From contig NZ_LT707065.1 of the NCBI RefSeq assembly GCF_900156745.1, forward strand, positions 3,720,001-3,784,000: a stretch of DNA of 64,000 nt, given 5' to 3'. The notes under the pieces are model-generated. The model was not told where the DNA came from. It searched no databases and was given only the letters and a program-made list of their open reading frames with translations. This stretch comes from Achromobacter sp. MFA1 R4 (GTDB lineage: Bacteria > Pseudomonadota > Gammaproteobacteria > Burkholderiales > Burkholderiaceae_B). Numbering within the stretch: the stretch's first letter is position 1; each line of letters starts with the position of its first letter. Below are positions 1 to 9,258 of this stretch, in pieces. The position numbers were made by a program, and so were the translations under genes.

Positions 1-852
1 CGCCTGGGGTGCACGGTCATTCCGATGTCGGGCGGACAGACGGAAAAACAGGTTCAGCTGATCAGCGATTTCCGGCCGGACATCATCATGGTCACGCCGT
101 CCTACTTCTGCAACATTCTGGAGGAGCAGCGCCGCCAGGGCATTGATCCGCGTCAAAGTTCGCTGCGCATCGGCATTTTCGGCGCCGAGCCCTGGACGGG
201 CCAGATGCGCGCCGACATCGAGGCCGAAGCCGGCATCGACGCCGTCGACATCTATGGCCTGTCCGAAGTGATGGGCCCGGGCGTGGCGAGTGAATGCGTC
301 GAGACCAAGGACGGCCCGGTGGTGTGGGAGGATCACTTCTACGCAGAGATCATCAACCCGGATACCGGCGAACCCGTGGCCGACGGCGAACCCGGCGAGC
401 TGGTCTTCACGTCGCTGACCAAGGAAGCGATGCCCATCGTGCGCTACCGCACGCGCGACCTGACCCGCCTGCTGCCGCCCACCGCGCGCAGCATGCGCCG
501 CATCGGCAAGATCACCGGCCGCAGCGACGACATGCTGATCGTGCGCGGCGTGAACATGTTCCCCACGCAGGTCGAAGAGCTGGTCCTGAAGATCGCGCAG
601 TTGGCGCCGCACTACCAGTTGGTGCTGTCCCGCACGGGCAACATGGACGAGCTGGAGATCCTGACCGAAGTGCGCGCGGAGTTCTCGGGCCTGTCCGATG
701 CCGAACGCGCCAACCTGGGCAAGCAGTTGCAGCACGCGGTCAAGACGCACATCGGCGTCAGCGCGCGTATCCAGGTGTCGGATGCGGGCCATGTCGAGCG
801 CACGCTGACCGGCAAGGCGCGCCGTGTGATCGACAAGCGGCCGAAGTCCTGA
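1..852 (+). CDS. paaK: Phenylacetate-CoA ligase (5' truncated by window edge)
   Basis: This is the C-terminal 283 codons of an AMP-forming phenylacetate-CoA ligase, which activates phenylacetate to phenylacetyl-CoA, the first step of aerobic phenylacetate degradation in the cytoplasm. The reading frame is open from base 1, so the true start lies outside; full-length enzymes have about 430 residues. Visible features are the adenylate-forming motif YGLSEVMGPGV, the hinge-region YRTRDL, and the C-terminal lid with GRSDDMLIVRGVNMFP, all typical of PaaK. The gene ends just before a strong terminator and converges on the MATE gene. Whether other paa genes lie upstream cannot be seen. Confidence 0.95.
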   Translation, partial: RLGCTVIPMSGGQTEKQVQLISDFRPDIIMVTPSYFCNILEEQRRQGIDPRQSSLRIGIFGAEPWTGQMRADIEAEAGIDAVDIYGLSEVMGPGVASECVETKDGPVVWEDHFYAEIINPDTGEPVADGEPGELVFTSLTKEAMPIVRYRTRDLTRLLPPTARSMRRIGKITGRSDDMLIVRGVNMFPTQVEELVLKIAQLAPHYQLVLSRTGNMDELEILTEVRAEFSGLSDAERANLGKQLQHAVKTHIGVSARIQVSDAGHVERTLTGKARRVIDKRPKS

Positions 853-880
853 AGCCCCACGCGCGACGTGCGCGGCGCGT

Positions 881-914
881 AAAAAAGGCAGCCTGCGGGC
901 TGCCTTTTGTTTGT
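881..914. terminator. Bidirectional intrinsic terminator between paaK and the MATE gene
   Basis: A 7-bp stem GGCAGCC/GGCTGCC (887-893 with 898-904) closes a TGCG loop. It is flanked by six A on the left and TTTTGTTTG on the right, so it can end transcripts from both convergent genes. Confidence 0.9.
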
Positions 915-925
915 TTCACGCGCCG

Positions 926-2326
926 CTAGCGCCCCACCGTCCGCAGGATGCGCCGGTACCAGTAATGGAGCAGGGCGGCCGACAGCGCCAGGCCAAGCAT
1001 GGCCATCAGCCACATGCTGCCCGCGCCCTGCGGCGAGCCCGGCACGAGCAGGTCGCGTAATCCGTCCAGGCCGCCTTTGCCGGGACCAAAGCCGAACCAC
1101 CAGCCGCCGACCAGGCCCACGCCGGCCAGCGCGACCGTCTGCAGGATCAGCGGCACCACGGCGATCTTGTAGGCGCGCAGCAGGTACGAATTGATGCACT
1201 GCATGCAGTCGAACAGATGGAACAGCGGCAGGACGGCCAGCAGCGTGGTCGCCACCGCGGCGACCGCGGCGTCATCCGTGTAGGCCGCCAGGATCAGCGG
1301 ACGGCCGGCCAGCAGCACCGCCGCCGTCAGCAGCGCGCCCATCAGGCCCAACGCCAGTCCCGCCATGCCGGTGCGGTGGGCGCGCGCGTAGTCGCCCGCG
1401 CCAATGGCCTGCGCCGTCAGCGACGCGGTGGCCACGCCCAGCGCCATCGGCATCATGTAGCAGAGGGCCGCCAGGTTCGACATGATCTGGTGTCCCCCGG
1501 TCACAAAGGTGCCCTCGCGCGCGACCAGCAGTGCCATGAACGTGAACGCCGACACCTCCACGAGGTACGAACCGCCCATGGGAATGCCCAGGCGCAGCAG
1601 CTCTTTCAGCGCCTGCCAGTCGGGCTTGCCGATGCGAAGCTGGAAGCGCCGGTAGTAGCGGTCATGCGTGATGACCCACAGCCCCAGCCCCAGGCTCATC
1701 CATGACACGACGGCGGTCGCCAGGCCCGCGCCGGCCGCGCCCATCGCGGGCAGGCCCAGCTTGCCGTAGATGAAGATCCAGTTGAACAGCGCCTTGAAGC
1801 CGATGATCGACAGGTTGATGGCCATGACGAGCTTGGGCCGCGACACGGCGGTGCCCAGCGCGTAGATGGTGCGGAACACCAGCGCGGCGGGCAGGGCCAC
1901 CACCAGCGCCTGGAGGTAGGACGCGATGCGGTCGCGCACGGCCGGGGCGACGTCCCCGGACATGAAAAGCCACATGTCCGGAAACAGCATCAACACCGCG
2001 CCCACGAGCGACAGTCCCAGCGCCAGCCACACGCCCTGGCCCCAGCTCTTGCCGACTTCGAGGTTGTTGCCGGCGCCGAACTGCTGCGCCAGGATCGGAA
2101 TGAGGGCATGCACCACGCCCATCAGGCCTACGAAGATGGTGATGTAGATAGAGGCGGACAGCGCCATCGCCGCCAGGTCGTCCGGGCTGGAGTGGCCGGT
2201 CATGGCGGTATCCAGCACGCCGAACGAAATGCCGGCCCACTGGCTGATCAGCACGGGCCAGGCTTGCTTGGTGATGCCGCGCAGGGTGGCGCCGAAACTC
2301 GTCGGCGCCGGGGAAGCTGCCATCAT
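926..2326 (-). CDS. MATE family multidrug/sodium antiporter (NorM-like)
   Basis: Inner-membrane exporter of the multi-antimicrobial extrusion (MATE) family, about 466 residues, the usual family length. The protein is hydrophobic throughout, with about 12 predicted membrane segments in two homologous halves; the N-terminal segment has the conserved pattern SQWAGISFGVLDTAMTGH and the first cytoplasmic loop carries LIPILAQQFGAG. These proteins exchange cationic drugs for Na+ or H+. The start used is the ATG at 2326, which overlaps the stop of the upstream glycosyltransferase gene as ATGA, so the two are probably translationally coupled; a second ATG follows at once. The substrate cannot be told from sequence. 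Confidence 0.9.
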   Translation of the reverse strand: MMAASPAPTSFGATLRGITKQAWPVLISQWAGISFGVLDTAMTGHSSPDDLAAMALSASIYITIFVGLMGVVHALIPILAQQFGAGNNLEVGKSWGQGVWLALGLSLVGAVLMLFPDMWLFMSGDVAPAVRDRIASYLQALVVALPAALVFRTIYALGTAVSRPKLVMAINLSIIGFKALFNWIFIYGKLGLPAMGAAGAGLATAVVSWMSLGLGLWVITHDRYYRRFQLRIGKPDWQALKELLRLGIPMGGSYLVEVSAFTFMALLVAREGTFVTGGHQIMSNLAALCYMMPMALGVATASLTAQAIGAGDYARAHRTGMAGLALGLMGALLTAAVLLAGRPLILAAYTDDAAVAAVATTLLAVLPLFHLFDCMQCINSYLLRAYKIAVVPLILQTVALAGVGLVGGWWFGFGPGKGGLDGLRDLLVPGSPQGAGSMWLMAMLGLALSAALLHYWYRRILRTVGR

Positions 2327-4089
2327 GGCTTGGGGCTGGTGCGCAACAGGCGGAAGACTTCGGAACGGTCGGCGCGGCGGCCGCCCTGCCACAGGACCTG
2401 CACCCCTTCGCTGTAGGCGGCGGTGCCGTCGCGCAGGCTCTGGTTGGTGGTCTGTTGCAGGACCAGCGTGCAACGCGTGTCGAACGGGAACGACAGGTTG
2501 TTGAAGATGAGGAACGACGCGCGCTGGCCGCTACCCAAACTCAGGCCGCGGACGCACTCGCCGGGACGCTTGTGCTGCGCGATCGCCTGGGCCAGCTGGC
2601 CCGACATGGTGCGATAGCTGCGGGCGTAGTCGACCGCGGGCTGCCACAGCAGAACCAGCAGGATCCAGGTCACGGTCAGCCCGCCGGCGGACAGCACCGT
2701 GCCGCGCCAGAGCGCCTGGGGGCGCACGCGCAGGCGCCACACGACCAGGGCAATCCAGGCCAGCGTGAAAACGACGGCCAGGGCAAAGGCCACCCAGGAG
2801 ATGACGGGCTCGTAGCCGGTAGTCTGGCGGCCGATGTTGCGGGAGATCTGCGCGGGCCACTGGAAGTGCAGGGCTACCCAGCCGAGCCATGCTGTGGCGG
2901 CGGTCAGCGAAAAGCACATGACGGCGAACCAGTCCAGCGTGTTCACGACGCCGCGGCGCAGGGTCGGCAGCGAGAACGCGCCCAGCACGGCGCATGGCAC
3001 GGCCAACAGCACGAATTCGGAGTCCGAGGCTTCATCCAGGAAAAAGAGGATCAGTGCCGAGCAGCTCAGCAGCATCAAGGGCAGCCAGATGTGCGGGGCG
3101 TAGATCCATGCGCGCCAGCGCCAGATGGCCAGCAGCGCCAGCGGCCAGGTCGGCCACAGATACCAGGGAAGGTCGCGCAGCGTGCGCCCCGCATCGTGCA
3201 GGGTGGGCATGGCGAACGAGGACAGATTCCAGGCCTTCCAGTTGCGGACCCAGTATTCGCTGCCCTGGGTCGCGGGAATCCACCAGGCCAGGATCAGGCC
3301 GGCGGCCAGGACGGCGGCCCAGAGCATCCAGCGCTTGCATTTCCATAGCTGGCTGCGGGGGTAGAAGGCAAGCGCGGCGCCGGCCATGATGGGCAGGGCG
3401 CCCACCCAGCCGCGCGTCAGGAAGCTGGCGGCCAGCGCGATGCCCAACGTGGTGGCGCCCGTGACGGGCCGGTCCACCGTGCGCGCCAGCGAGTAGAAAG
3501 CCAATGCCTGGCAGGCCATGATCGCGGGCACGACCGTCGTTTCATGCGTGCGCTGCAGGATGCCGACCGTGGCGAGCAGCAGCAGAAGGGCGGCATCGGC
3601 CAGCATGCGGCCGTAGTCGCGCGGTTCAGGCTCGCCGCCGAAGGGCAGCGCGAGCGGCTGGGCTTCGGCGCGGCGGCCCAGCAGGTAGGTGCCGTACCAC
3701 ACGCTGGACGCCGTGATGCCGAACCACAGCAGATTGGGCAGCCGCCCCGCCGTGATGTCGCCGATGAAGGGGCCGAACAGCCAGATACTGATCGCGCCCA
3801 CCCACGTGATCAGCGGTCCTTCCTCGGCGTGGGCCAGATGCCCCACCTGCGGCAGCAGCCAGGTCAGGCCGCCTTCGCGGATGGCGGTGATCATGGTCGC
3901 CAGTCCGACGGCGTCGTCGGTTTTCCACGGGTCGCGCATGAACAGCCCGGCCACGATATAGGCCAGGGACAGCCCCAGCAGGATGAGGCGGGGCAGTTTT
4001 GCGGTGGCCACCGACGTCAGCCGGGCCGGGGTGGAAATGGAAAGTGGGGACACGGGCGTTAATGTAACCGAGTGGTCGGAATGCGCCAC
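2323..4089 (-). CDS. ArnT-like membrane glycosyltransferase (GT-C fold)
   Basis: Integral membrane protein of up to 588 residues resembling the ArnT / dolichyl-phosphate-mannose mannosyltransferase group (GT-C), which uses polyprenyl-phosphate sugars to modify lipid A or other periplasmic acceptors. After a first membrane segment comes a periplasmic loop beginning RDPWKTDDAVG, where this family keeps its acidic catalytic residues, then HAEEGPLITW, followed by about ten more hydrophobic segments and a soluble C-terminal region. The GTG at 4089 gives the longest form; a GTG at 4053 is possible, and neither has a clean ribosome-binding site. It overlaps the MATE gene by 4 nt. The sugar and acceptor are unknown. 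Confidence 0.75.
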   Translation of the reverse strand: MAHSDHSVTLTPVSPLSISTPARLTSVATAKLPRLILLGLSLAYIVAGLFMRDPWKTDDAVGLATMITAIREGGLTWLLPQVGHLAHAEEGPLITWVGAISIWLFGPFIGDITAGRLPNLLWFGITASSVWYGTYLLGRRAEAQPLALPFGGEPEPRDYGRMLADAALLLLLATVGILQRTHETTVVPAIMACQALAFYSLARTVDRPVTGATTLGIALAASFLTRGWVGALPIMAGAALAFYPRSQLWKCKRWMLWAAVLAAGLILAWWIPATQGSEYWVRNWKAWNLSSFAMPTLHDAGRTLRDLPWYLWPTWPLALLAIWRWRAWIYAPHIWLPLMLLSCSALILFFLDEASDSEFVLLAVPCAVLGAFSLPTLRRGVVNTLDWFAVMCFSLTAATAWLGWVALHFQWPAQISRNIGRQTTGYEPVISWVAFALAVVFTLAWIALVVWRLRVRPQALWRGTVLSAGGLTVTWILLVLLWQPAVDYARSYRTMSGQLAQAIAQHKRPGECVRGLSLGSGQRASFLIFNNLSFPFDTRCTLVLQQTTNQSLRDGTAAYSEGVQVLWQGGRRADRSEVFRLLRTSPKP

Positions 4090-4123
4090 CCCCTCGCGGG
4101 GAAAAAACGACTGCCGAGGAGGG

Positions 4124-4154
4124 AAAAAAAAGCAGCCCGAAGGCTGCCTTTTTG
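4124..4154 (-). terminator. Intrinsic terminator of rpmE2
   Basis: Stem GCAGCC/GGCTGC (4132-4137 with 4142-4147) with a CGAA loop, UUCG on the minus-strand RNA. On the minus strand it is followed by eight T, placing it 27 bases after the rpmE2 stop; the plus strand also has five T. Confidence 0.9.
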
Positions 4155-4180
4155 CTGTGACTCCCGCAGGAGCGACAGGA

Positions 4181-4447
4181 TCAGGAAGCGGACTTGACCG
4201 TGCCAGCCGTGCGGGCGAAACGGGCGCGGAACTTTTCCACGCGGCCGGTTTCGACGATGCGGGTCTGGGCGCCCGTGTAGAACGGGTGCGATTCGGAGGT
4301 CACGTCGCACTTGAAGAGCGGGTACGTCTTGCCATCGAGTTCGATGGATTCGCGAGTCTGGACGGTCGAACGGGTGATGAACTTGCTGCCCGTTTGCAGG
4401 TCGGCGAAGACGACTTCGCGGTATTCGGGGTGAATGCCTTCTTTCAT
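4181..4447 (-). CDS. rpmE2: 50S ribosomal protein L31 type B
   Basis: 88-residue ribosomal protein L31 of the zinc-free (C-minus, type B) class. It begins [14 protein letters not shown] and contains [15 protein letters not shown], but lacks the CxxC zinc ribbon of L31 type A. In many proteobacteria the type B paralogue is made under zinc starvation through Zur. Here I see no AT-rich Zur-like palindrome in the 130 bases upstream, but I do see an extended -10 promoter, so constitutive expression is likely. It is a single-gene unit with its own terminator. Confidence 0.96.
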   Translation of the reverse strand: MKEGIHPEYREVVFADLQTGSKFITRSTVQTRESIELDGKTYPLFKCDVTSESHPFYTGAQTRIVETGRVEKFRARFARTAGTVKSAS

Positions 4448-4571
4448 GGTGCTTTCCTAGGGCTCGATCGAGCCTCTTTCAGGTTGTTAGGGTCGCCAGC
4501 CAAGCTGCCAGGGATCGCCGCCAGGGGGTGGGGCGAAAGGCGCTAGCCACGTATCCAAAAAGTAACCCCGC

Positions 4572-4580
4572 ATTCTAGCA
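4572..4580 (-). promoter_or_regulatory. Candidate extended -10 promoter for rpmE2
   Basis: On the minus strand the sequence reads TGCTAGAAT, a TGn extended -10 followed by TAGAAT, about 125 bases before the rpmE2 start. No good -35 hexamer is seen, as is common with extended -10 promoters. Confidence 0.45.
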
Positions 4581-4657
4581 TGCGATCAAGCCGTCAGGCC
4601 AGCCGGAAATCGGCCCCCGGGCCGCGAGGCAGCCCGGGTTTTACAGCGGGACGGGAT

Positions 4658-5506
4658 TCAGAGATCCGTGCGCAGCTTCCAGATTTCCGGGAAAAGCACC
4701 ACTTCCAGCATGCGCCGCAGGTAATCCACCCCCGACGTGCCGCCCGTGCCGCGCTTGAAGCCGATGACCCGTTCGACCGTCGTGACGTGGCGGAAGCGCC
4801 ACAGTCGGAAGGCGTCCTCCAGGTCGGTGAGCTTTTCGCCCAGCTGGTAGAGCTCCCAGTAGCGGTCCGTGTCGCGGTAGACCGTCAGCCAGGCGGCTTC
4901 GACGGCGGCCGAGGACGAGTAGGGCAGCGTCCAGTCGCGCTCCAGGTGGTCGGCGGGGATGTCCAGGCCATGGCGGGCCAGCAGGCGCAGCGCCTCGTCA
5001 TACAGCGACGGGGCCTCGTAGGCGCTCTGCACCTGGGCCAGCAGGTCGGCGCGGTGCGAGTGGGGCTTGAGCATGGCTGCGTTCTTGTTGCCCAGCAGGA
5101 ATTCGATCTGGCGGTACTGATAGCTCTGGAACCCGCTCGAGCGCGCCAGGTACGGCCGCAGCGCGGAGTATTCGGGCGGGGTCATGGTCGCCAGCACGTC
5201 CCAGGCGTGCACGAGCTGCTCCATGATCTTGCTGACGCGCGCCAGCATCTTGAAGGCGGGCTGCAGGCGGTCGGCCGCCACGCTGGCGATCGCCGCGCGC
5301 AGTTCATGCAACATCAGCTTCATCCAGAGTTCGCTGGTCTGGTGCTGGATGATGAATAGCATTTCGTTGTGCTCGGGCGACAGCGGGTGCTGGGCGCCGA
5401 GCAGTTCGTCCAGGTGCAGGTAGTCGCCGTAGGTCATGTCGCGCGTGAAGTCGAGCTGCGCTTTTTCCTGGCGGACGATGTCTTCGGGGCGTTCGGACTG
5501 GCTCAT
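4658..5506 (-). CDS. kynA: Tryptophan 2,3-dioxygenase
   Basis: Heme enzyme that opens the indole ring of L-tryptophan to N-formylkynurenine, the first step of the kynurenine pathway. The 282-residue protein contains [17 protein letters not shown], the distal-pocket [14 protein letters not shown] (His55), the conserved [12 protein letters not shown], and the C-terminal [15 protein letters not shown] with the proximal heme His, then [12 protein letters not shown] chose the ATG at 5506 because it matches the usual family start; longer upstream extensions are GC-rich and unlike the family. It is followed by kynB upstream in the same direction (145-base gap). Kynureninase (kynU) is not in the window. 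Confidence 0.97.
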   Translation of the reverse strand: MSQSERPEDIVRQEKAQLDFTRDMTYGDYLHLDELLGAQHPLSPEHNEMLFIIQHQTSELWMKLMLHELRAAIASVAADRLQPAFKMLARVSKIMEQLVHAWDVLATMTPPEYSALRPYLARSSGFQSYQYRQIEFLLGNKNAAMLKPHSHRADLLAQVQSAYEAPSLYDEALRLLARHGLDIPADHLERDWTLPYSSSAAVEAAWLTVYRDTDRYWELYQLGEKLTDLEDAFRLWRFRHVTTVERVIGFKRGTGGTSGVDYLRRMLEVVLFPEIWKLRTDL

Positions 5507-5651
5507 GCGCGGTCTCCCAGGCAGGGCGGGGCGGCGCGGCGGGCGGAGGCAGGCAGGGCGCGCCAATGGGGCGCAATGGAGTATTCCATGGTCGTTTCTC
5601 TAAGCGGGGGCGGCCGAAACGGGTCGGCCGCGCCCGGGCCGGCGAAACAGC

Positions 5652-6278
5652 CTACAGTTCGCGCAGGACCGCGCGGACCGGGCTGGCATCGGCCTGGACC
5701 AGCGCCAACGGCAAGGCGATCAACTCGTAATCGCCTTCGGGCACGTCGTCGAGCACCAGGTTCTCCAGTACCCGCATGTCGTGCCGCAAGATCGTATGGT
5801 GGCTGTCCAGGGTCTTGCTGGAAGCGGGGTCGATGCTGGCGGTATCCAGACCGATCAGCATGACGCCGCGTTCAGCCAGCCATTCGATCGTCTGCGGCGC
5901 GTAGGCGGAGAAGTCGTCCGTCCACCATTCCTGCGCGGCATGCTTGGCGGTGCGCACCAGGACGCGAGGCGGCAGGTTCGCCGCCGCGTGGGCCAGGTGT
6001 TCGGGCGTGATGAGCGGGCCGCAGTCGATCGCGTGGATGACGCGACAGGGGCCGAGAAAGGGTTCCAGCGAGACCGCGCCGATGGCCGCGGCGCCGTTTT
6101 CGTAGTGCAGCGGGGCGTCGGCATGCGCGCCGATGTGGGGCGACAGCGTAATCTCGCTCACATTGACCGGACAGCCGGGCGCGAGCGACCACTTCCATTG
6201 CTGGCGGTACGGCGTGTCGCCCGGAAAGACGGGCGAAGCCGTCGAGACGGGCGGGGAAATGTCCCACAGGCGTTTCAT
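5652..6278 (-). CDS. kynB: Kynurenine formamidase
   Basis: Zinc-dependent arylformamidase that hydrolyses N-formylkynurenine to kynurenine and formate, directly downstream of KynA in the pathway. The 208-residue protein has the cyclase-family metal motif with His48, His52, Asp54 and His58 (HIGAHADAPLH), plus the N-terminal DISPPVSTASPVFPGDTPY and DTASIDPA. The ATG at 6278 gives the typical MKRLWDIS start; a TTG nine bases upstream is possible. It lies upstream of kynA on the same strand and is probably co-transcribed with it, so tryptophan would be taken to kynurenine by this pair. Confidence 0.95.
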   Translation of the reverse strand: MKRLWDISPPVSTASPVFPGDTPYRQQWKWSLAPGCPVNVSEITLSPHIGAHADAPLHYENGAAAIGAVSLEPFLGPCRVIHAIDCGPLITPEHLAHAAANLPPRVLVRTAKHAAQEWWTDDFSAYAPQTIEWLAERGVMLIGLDTASIDPASSKTLDSHHTILRHDMRVLENLVLDDVPEGDYELIALPLALVQADASPVRAVLREL

Positions 6279-6370
6279 GGCGGGCAAAGCGGGGTCGCGA
6301 GGGCCGGAATTAGGTTAAGCCTAAAGCAATATTGGCCGGTAGTCTAACGGAATTCTGGCGCCTGCCGCCG

Positions 6371-7048
6371 TCAGAGGCAGCCCAGCTCGGCGAGCGACAC
6401 GGCCGTGCCGCCGGCCACGATCAGGTGATCCACCAGCCGGATGTCCACCAGCGCCAGCGCTTCCTTCAGGTGCCGGGTGAAGCCGTGGTCGGCGGCGCTG
6501 GGCGCCGCCACGCCGGACGGATGGTTGTGGGCGACGATCAGGGCGGCCGCGTGGTGGCGCAAGGCCTCGCGCACGACCTCCCGGGGATAGACGGCGGCCT
6601 GCGACAGGGTGCCGCGCGCCAGTTCGCCGGTGGCGATCAGGCGCAACTGCGCGTCCAGGTAGAGCGCGATGCAGTATTCCACCTGGCGATGCGCCAGGGC
6701 CGCCTTGCAATATTGTTTCACCCGGGCGGGATGGTTCATCGGGCTTTCCCGCGTGAGGTCCTCTTCGAGGGCCCGGCGGGCCAGTTCCAGCAGGGCGGCC
6801 AGGGTGCAGGCCTTGGCCGCCCCCAGCCCGGTGACGGTCATCAGCTCTTCGGGCGGCGTGCCGAGCAGGCCGCGCAGGCCCCCGAACCGGTCCAGCAACT
6901 GGCGGCACAGATCGACCACATTCAGGCCCGGCACCCCCGTGCGCAGGGCGATGGCCAGCAGTTCCGCGTCCTGGATCGAGGCCGGCCCGTGGCGCATGAG
7001 GCGCTCTCGGGGACGCTCTTGTTTCGACAGCCGGGCGGACAATTTCAT
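6371..7048 (-). CDS. radC: RadC/YeeS-like JAB domain protein
   Basis: 225-residue RadC-family protein. The N-terminal half has a helix-hairpin-helix region (LMTVTGLGAAKACTL), and the C-terminal half has a JAMM/MPN-type fold with the metal-binding motif AHNHPSG near residue 175 and a later D in AADHGF. The old link to DNA repair is not supported in E. coli, and the molecular function is unknown. It starts with ATG at 7048, head-to-head with the FKBP-type gene, leaving about 50 bases for two promoters. Confidence 0.93.
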   Translation of the reverse strand: MKLSARLSKQERPRERLMRHGPASIQDAELLAIALRTGVPGLNVVDLCRQLLDRFGGLRGLLGTPPEELMTVTGLGAAKACTLAALLELARRALEEDLTRESPMNHPARVKQYCKAALAHRQVEYCIALYLDAQLRLIATGELARGTLSQAAVYPREVVREALRHHAAALIVAHNHPSGVAAPSAADHGFTRHLKEALALVDIRLVDHLIVAGGTAVSLAELGCL

Positions 7049-7097
7049 AAGAGGCTCTAAAATCAGGGTTTACTCAAATTCCATACGGTGGCAGATC

Positions 7098-7574
7098 GTG
7101 AGCATCGCCTCTAATGAAGTGAACGTTTTGGTCCGTCCGGATTCCTACCTGACGCTGCATTACCGGATCACGCTGGCCTCCGGCCCCGGCGAAGGTTCGG
7201 TGTTTGCCGACACCTTCGACGGCCGGCCCGGCACGCTGCAGATGGGCGGCGGCCAGTGGGCGCCCGGCCTGGAAGCGGCCTTGGTGGGCCGGGCGGAAGG
7301 CGAGAAGTTCAGCGTCACCATCGCGCCGGCCGACGCCTATGGCGACCGCAATCCCGAACTCATCCAGCGCGTGACGCGCGCCATGCTCGCCGAACACGCG
7401 GGCGCGGACGCCACGTTCGAACCCGGCGACCTGGTGGAATTCACCGCGCCCAATGGCGGACGCTATTCGGGCGTCCTCAAGGAAATCAACGACGACTCCG
7501 CGCTGTTCGATTTCAACCACCCGCTGGCGGGCATCAGCCTGAAGGTGGATGTGGCGCTGCTGGGGGTTCTTTGA
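7098..7574 (+). CDS. fkpB: FKBP-type peptidyl-prolyl cis-trans isomerase, SlpA/FkpB-like
   Basis: Small (158 residues) SlyD/FkpB-type prolyl isomerase. It shows the FKBP pattern [27 protein letters not shown], the flap insert [12 protein letters not shown], and FDFNHPLAG near the C-terminus. Such proteins speed proline isomerisation during folding. The GTG at 7098 is chosen because the protein then begins a few residues before the conserved [12 protein letters not shown] strand. The stop overlaps the ispH start (TGATG), an arrangement conserved in many proteobacteria, so the two are translationally coupled. Confidence 0.93.
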   Translation: MSIASNEVNVLVRPDSYLTLHYRITLASGPGEGSVFADTFDGRPGTLQMGGGQWAPGLEAALVGRAEGEKFSVTIAPADAYGDRNPELIQRVTRAMLAEHAGADATFEPGDLVEFTAPNGGRYSGVLKEINDDSALFDFNHPLAGISLKVDVALLGVL

Positions 7575-8551
7575 TGAGCCAGGTCGTCACCGCGTCCGAC
7601 GCCGAAGTCCTGTTGGCGCAACCGCGCGGCTTCTGTGCCGGCGTGGATCGCGCCATCGACATCGTCGAGCGGGCCATCGAACTGCACGGCGCGCCCATCT
7701 ACGTGCGCCACGAGATCGTCCACAACCGCTATGTCGTGGAAGACCTGCGCGCCAAGGGCGCCATCTTCATCGACGAGCTCGAGGACGCGCCGGCGGGCGC
7801 CATCGTGGTGTTTTCGGCGCACGGCGTGTCCAAGGCCGTGCGCGCCGAAGCGGAGTCGCGCGGCCTGCAGGTGTTCGACGCCACCTGCCCCCTGGTCACC
7901 AAGGTGCATATCGAAGTCGCGCGCATGCGCGCCGCCGGCCGCGAGATCATCATGATCGGCCACAAGGGGCATCCCGAGGTCGAGGGCACCCTGGGCCAGG
8001 CGCAGGGCGGCATGTACCTCGTTGAAACCGTCGACGACGTGGCCAGCCTTGCGGTTACGGATCCCGAAAATCTGGCCTACGTGACGCAGACCACGCTGTC
8101 CGTGGACGACGCGGCCGCGGTGGCGCAGGCGCTCAAGGCGCGGTTTCCCAGCATCGCCGAACCCAAGAAAAGCGACATCTGCTATGCCACGCAGAACCGT
8201 CAGGACGCGGTCAAGGTCATGGCGCCCGAATGTGATCTGGTGCTGGTCGTGGGCAGTCCGAACAGCTCGAACTCCAATCGCCTGCGCGAAGTCGCCGAGC
8301 GCAAGGGCGTGGCGTCGTATCTCATCGATGGCGCGGACTCGATCGATCCGGCCTGGCTGGCCGGCCGCAAGCGCATCGGCGTGACCGCCGGCGCCTCCGC
8401 GCCCGAGGTCCTGGTGCAGCAGGTGATCTCGCGCGTCAAGGAACTGGGCGCCGTCTCGGTGCGCAAGATGCCCGGGCTCGAAGAGAACGTGGCGTTCCCG
8501 CTGCCCAAGGGCCTGTCGCGCAAGGCGGCCAAGACCGAATCGCTGGAATGA
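7574..8551 (+). CDS. ispH: 4-hydroxy-3-methylbut-2-enyl diphosphate reductase
   Basis: Last enzyme of the MEP isoprenoid pathway. It reduces HMBPP to IPP and DMAPP using an iron-sulfur cluster. The 325-residue protein carries the three conserved cysteines: Cys21 in PRGFCAGV, one in [12 protein letters not shown] and one in [11 protein letters not shown]. It also has the substrate-binding [20 protein letters not shown] and [10 protein letters not shown]. The dxs and ispA genes of the same pathway lie 46 kb away in this window. Its start overlaps the FKBP gene. Confidence 0.97.
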   Translation: MSQVVTASDAEVLLAQPRGFCAGVDRAIDIVERAIELHGAPIYVRHEIVHNRYVVEDLRAKGAIFIDELEDAPAGAIVVFSAHGVSKAVRAEAESRGLQVFDATCPLVTKVHIEVARMRAAGREIIMIGHKGHPEVEGTLGQAQGGMYLVETVDDVASLAVTDPENLAYVTQTTLSVDDAAAVAQALKARFPSIAEPKKSDICYATQNRQDAVKVMAPECDLVLVVGSPNSSNSNRLREVAERKGVASYLIDGADSIDPAWLAGRKRIGVTAGASAPEVLVQQVISRVKELGAVSVRKMPGLEENVAFPLPKGLSRKAAKTESLE

Positions 8552-8555
8552 ACAA

Positions 8556-8577
8556 GCGCCGCCCGTTGGGGCGGCGC
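8556..8577 (+). other. Stem-loop between ispH and maiA without U-tract
   Basis: A perfect 9-bp stem GCGCCGCCC/GGGCGGCGC closes a GTTG loop five bases after the ispH stop. No T-run follows, so it is not a canonical terminator. It may protect the ispH 3' end or slow polymerase before maiA. Confidence 0.6.
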
Positions 8578-8600
8578 CAGAAAAACTCCGAGGAGACTCC

Positions 8601-9245
8601 ATGCAGCTTTACAGCTACTTCCGCAGCTCGGCCGCGTACCGGGTGCGCATTGCCCTGAATCTCAAGGGCCTGCCGTACGACTATGTGCCGGTGCATCTGC
8701 TGAAGGACGGCGGCCAGCAACTCTCCGTCGACTACCGCAAGGTGAACCCGACTGCGCTGGTGCCCACCCTGGTCGATGGCGATGCGGTGATCGGCCAATC
8801 GCTGGCGATCATCGAATACCTGGAAGAAACGCATCCCGAGACGCCGCTGCTGCCGGCCGACGCCATCGGCCGCGCGCGGGTGCGCGACCTGGCGCTGGGC
8901 ATTGCCTGCGACACGCATCCGCTGAACAACCTGCGCGTGCTGAAGTATCTGAAGCACACGCTGGGCGTGGACGAAGCCGCCAAGACCGCCTGGTACAAGC
9001 ACTGGGTGCATCAGGGGCTCGAGGCCCTGGAGGCCCAGTTGGCAAACTCCAGCGCCACCGGCAAGTTCTGCCATGGCGACACGCCCACCATCGCCGACCT
9101 GTGCCTGGTGCCGCAAGTGGCCAATGCGCAGCGTTTTGAGTGCGACCTTTCGGCCATGCCCAATGTGCTGCGCATCGATGCGGCGTGCCGGGCCCTGCCG
9201 GCGTTCGAAGCGGCCGCGCCGGGCAAGCAGCCCGACGCGGAGTGA
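8601..9245 (+). CDS. maiA: Maleylacetoacetate isomerase (zeta-class GST)
   Basis: Glutathione-dependent isomerase of the tyrosine/homogentisate pathway that converts maleylacetoacetate to fumarylacetoacetate. The 214-residue protein has the zeta-GST N-terminal catalytic motif LYSYFRSSAAYRVRIALNLKGL with SSxxxR, the glutathione site VPTLVDGDAVIGQSLAIIEYLEE, and an all-helical C-terminal domain. A strong ribosome-binding site (GAGGAG) precedes the ATG. It converges on the degP-like gene with a 13-base gap. Other homogentisate genes are not nearby, so the substrate assignment rests on the family. Confidence 0.93.
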   Translation: MQLYSYFRSSAAYRVRIALNLKGLPYDYVPVHLLKDGGQQLSVDYRKVNPTALVPTLVDGDAVIGQSLAIIEYLEETHPETPLLPADAIGRARVRDLALGIACDTHPLNNLRVLKYLKHTLGVDEAAKTAWYKHWVHQGLEALEAQLANSSATGKFCHGDTPTIADLCLVPQVANAQRFECDLSAMPNVLRIDAACRALPAFEAAAPGKQPDAE

Positions 9246-9258
9246 GCCGAAGGGCGGA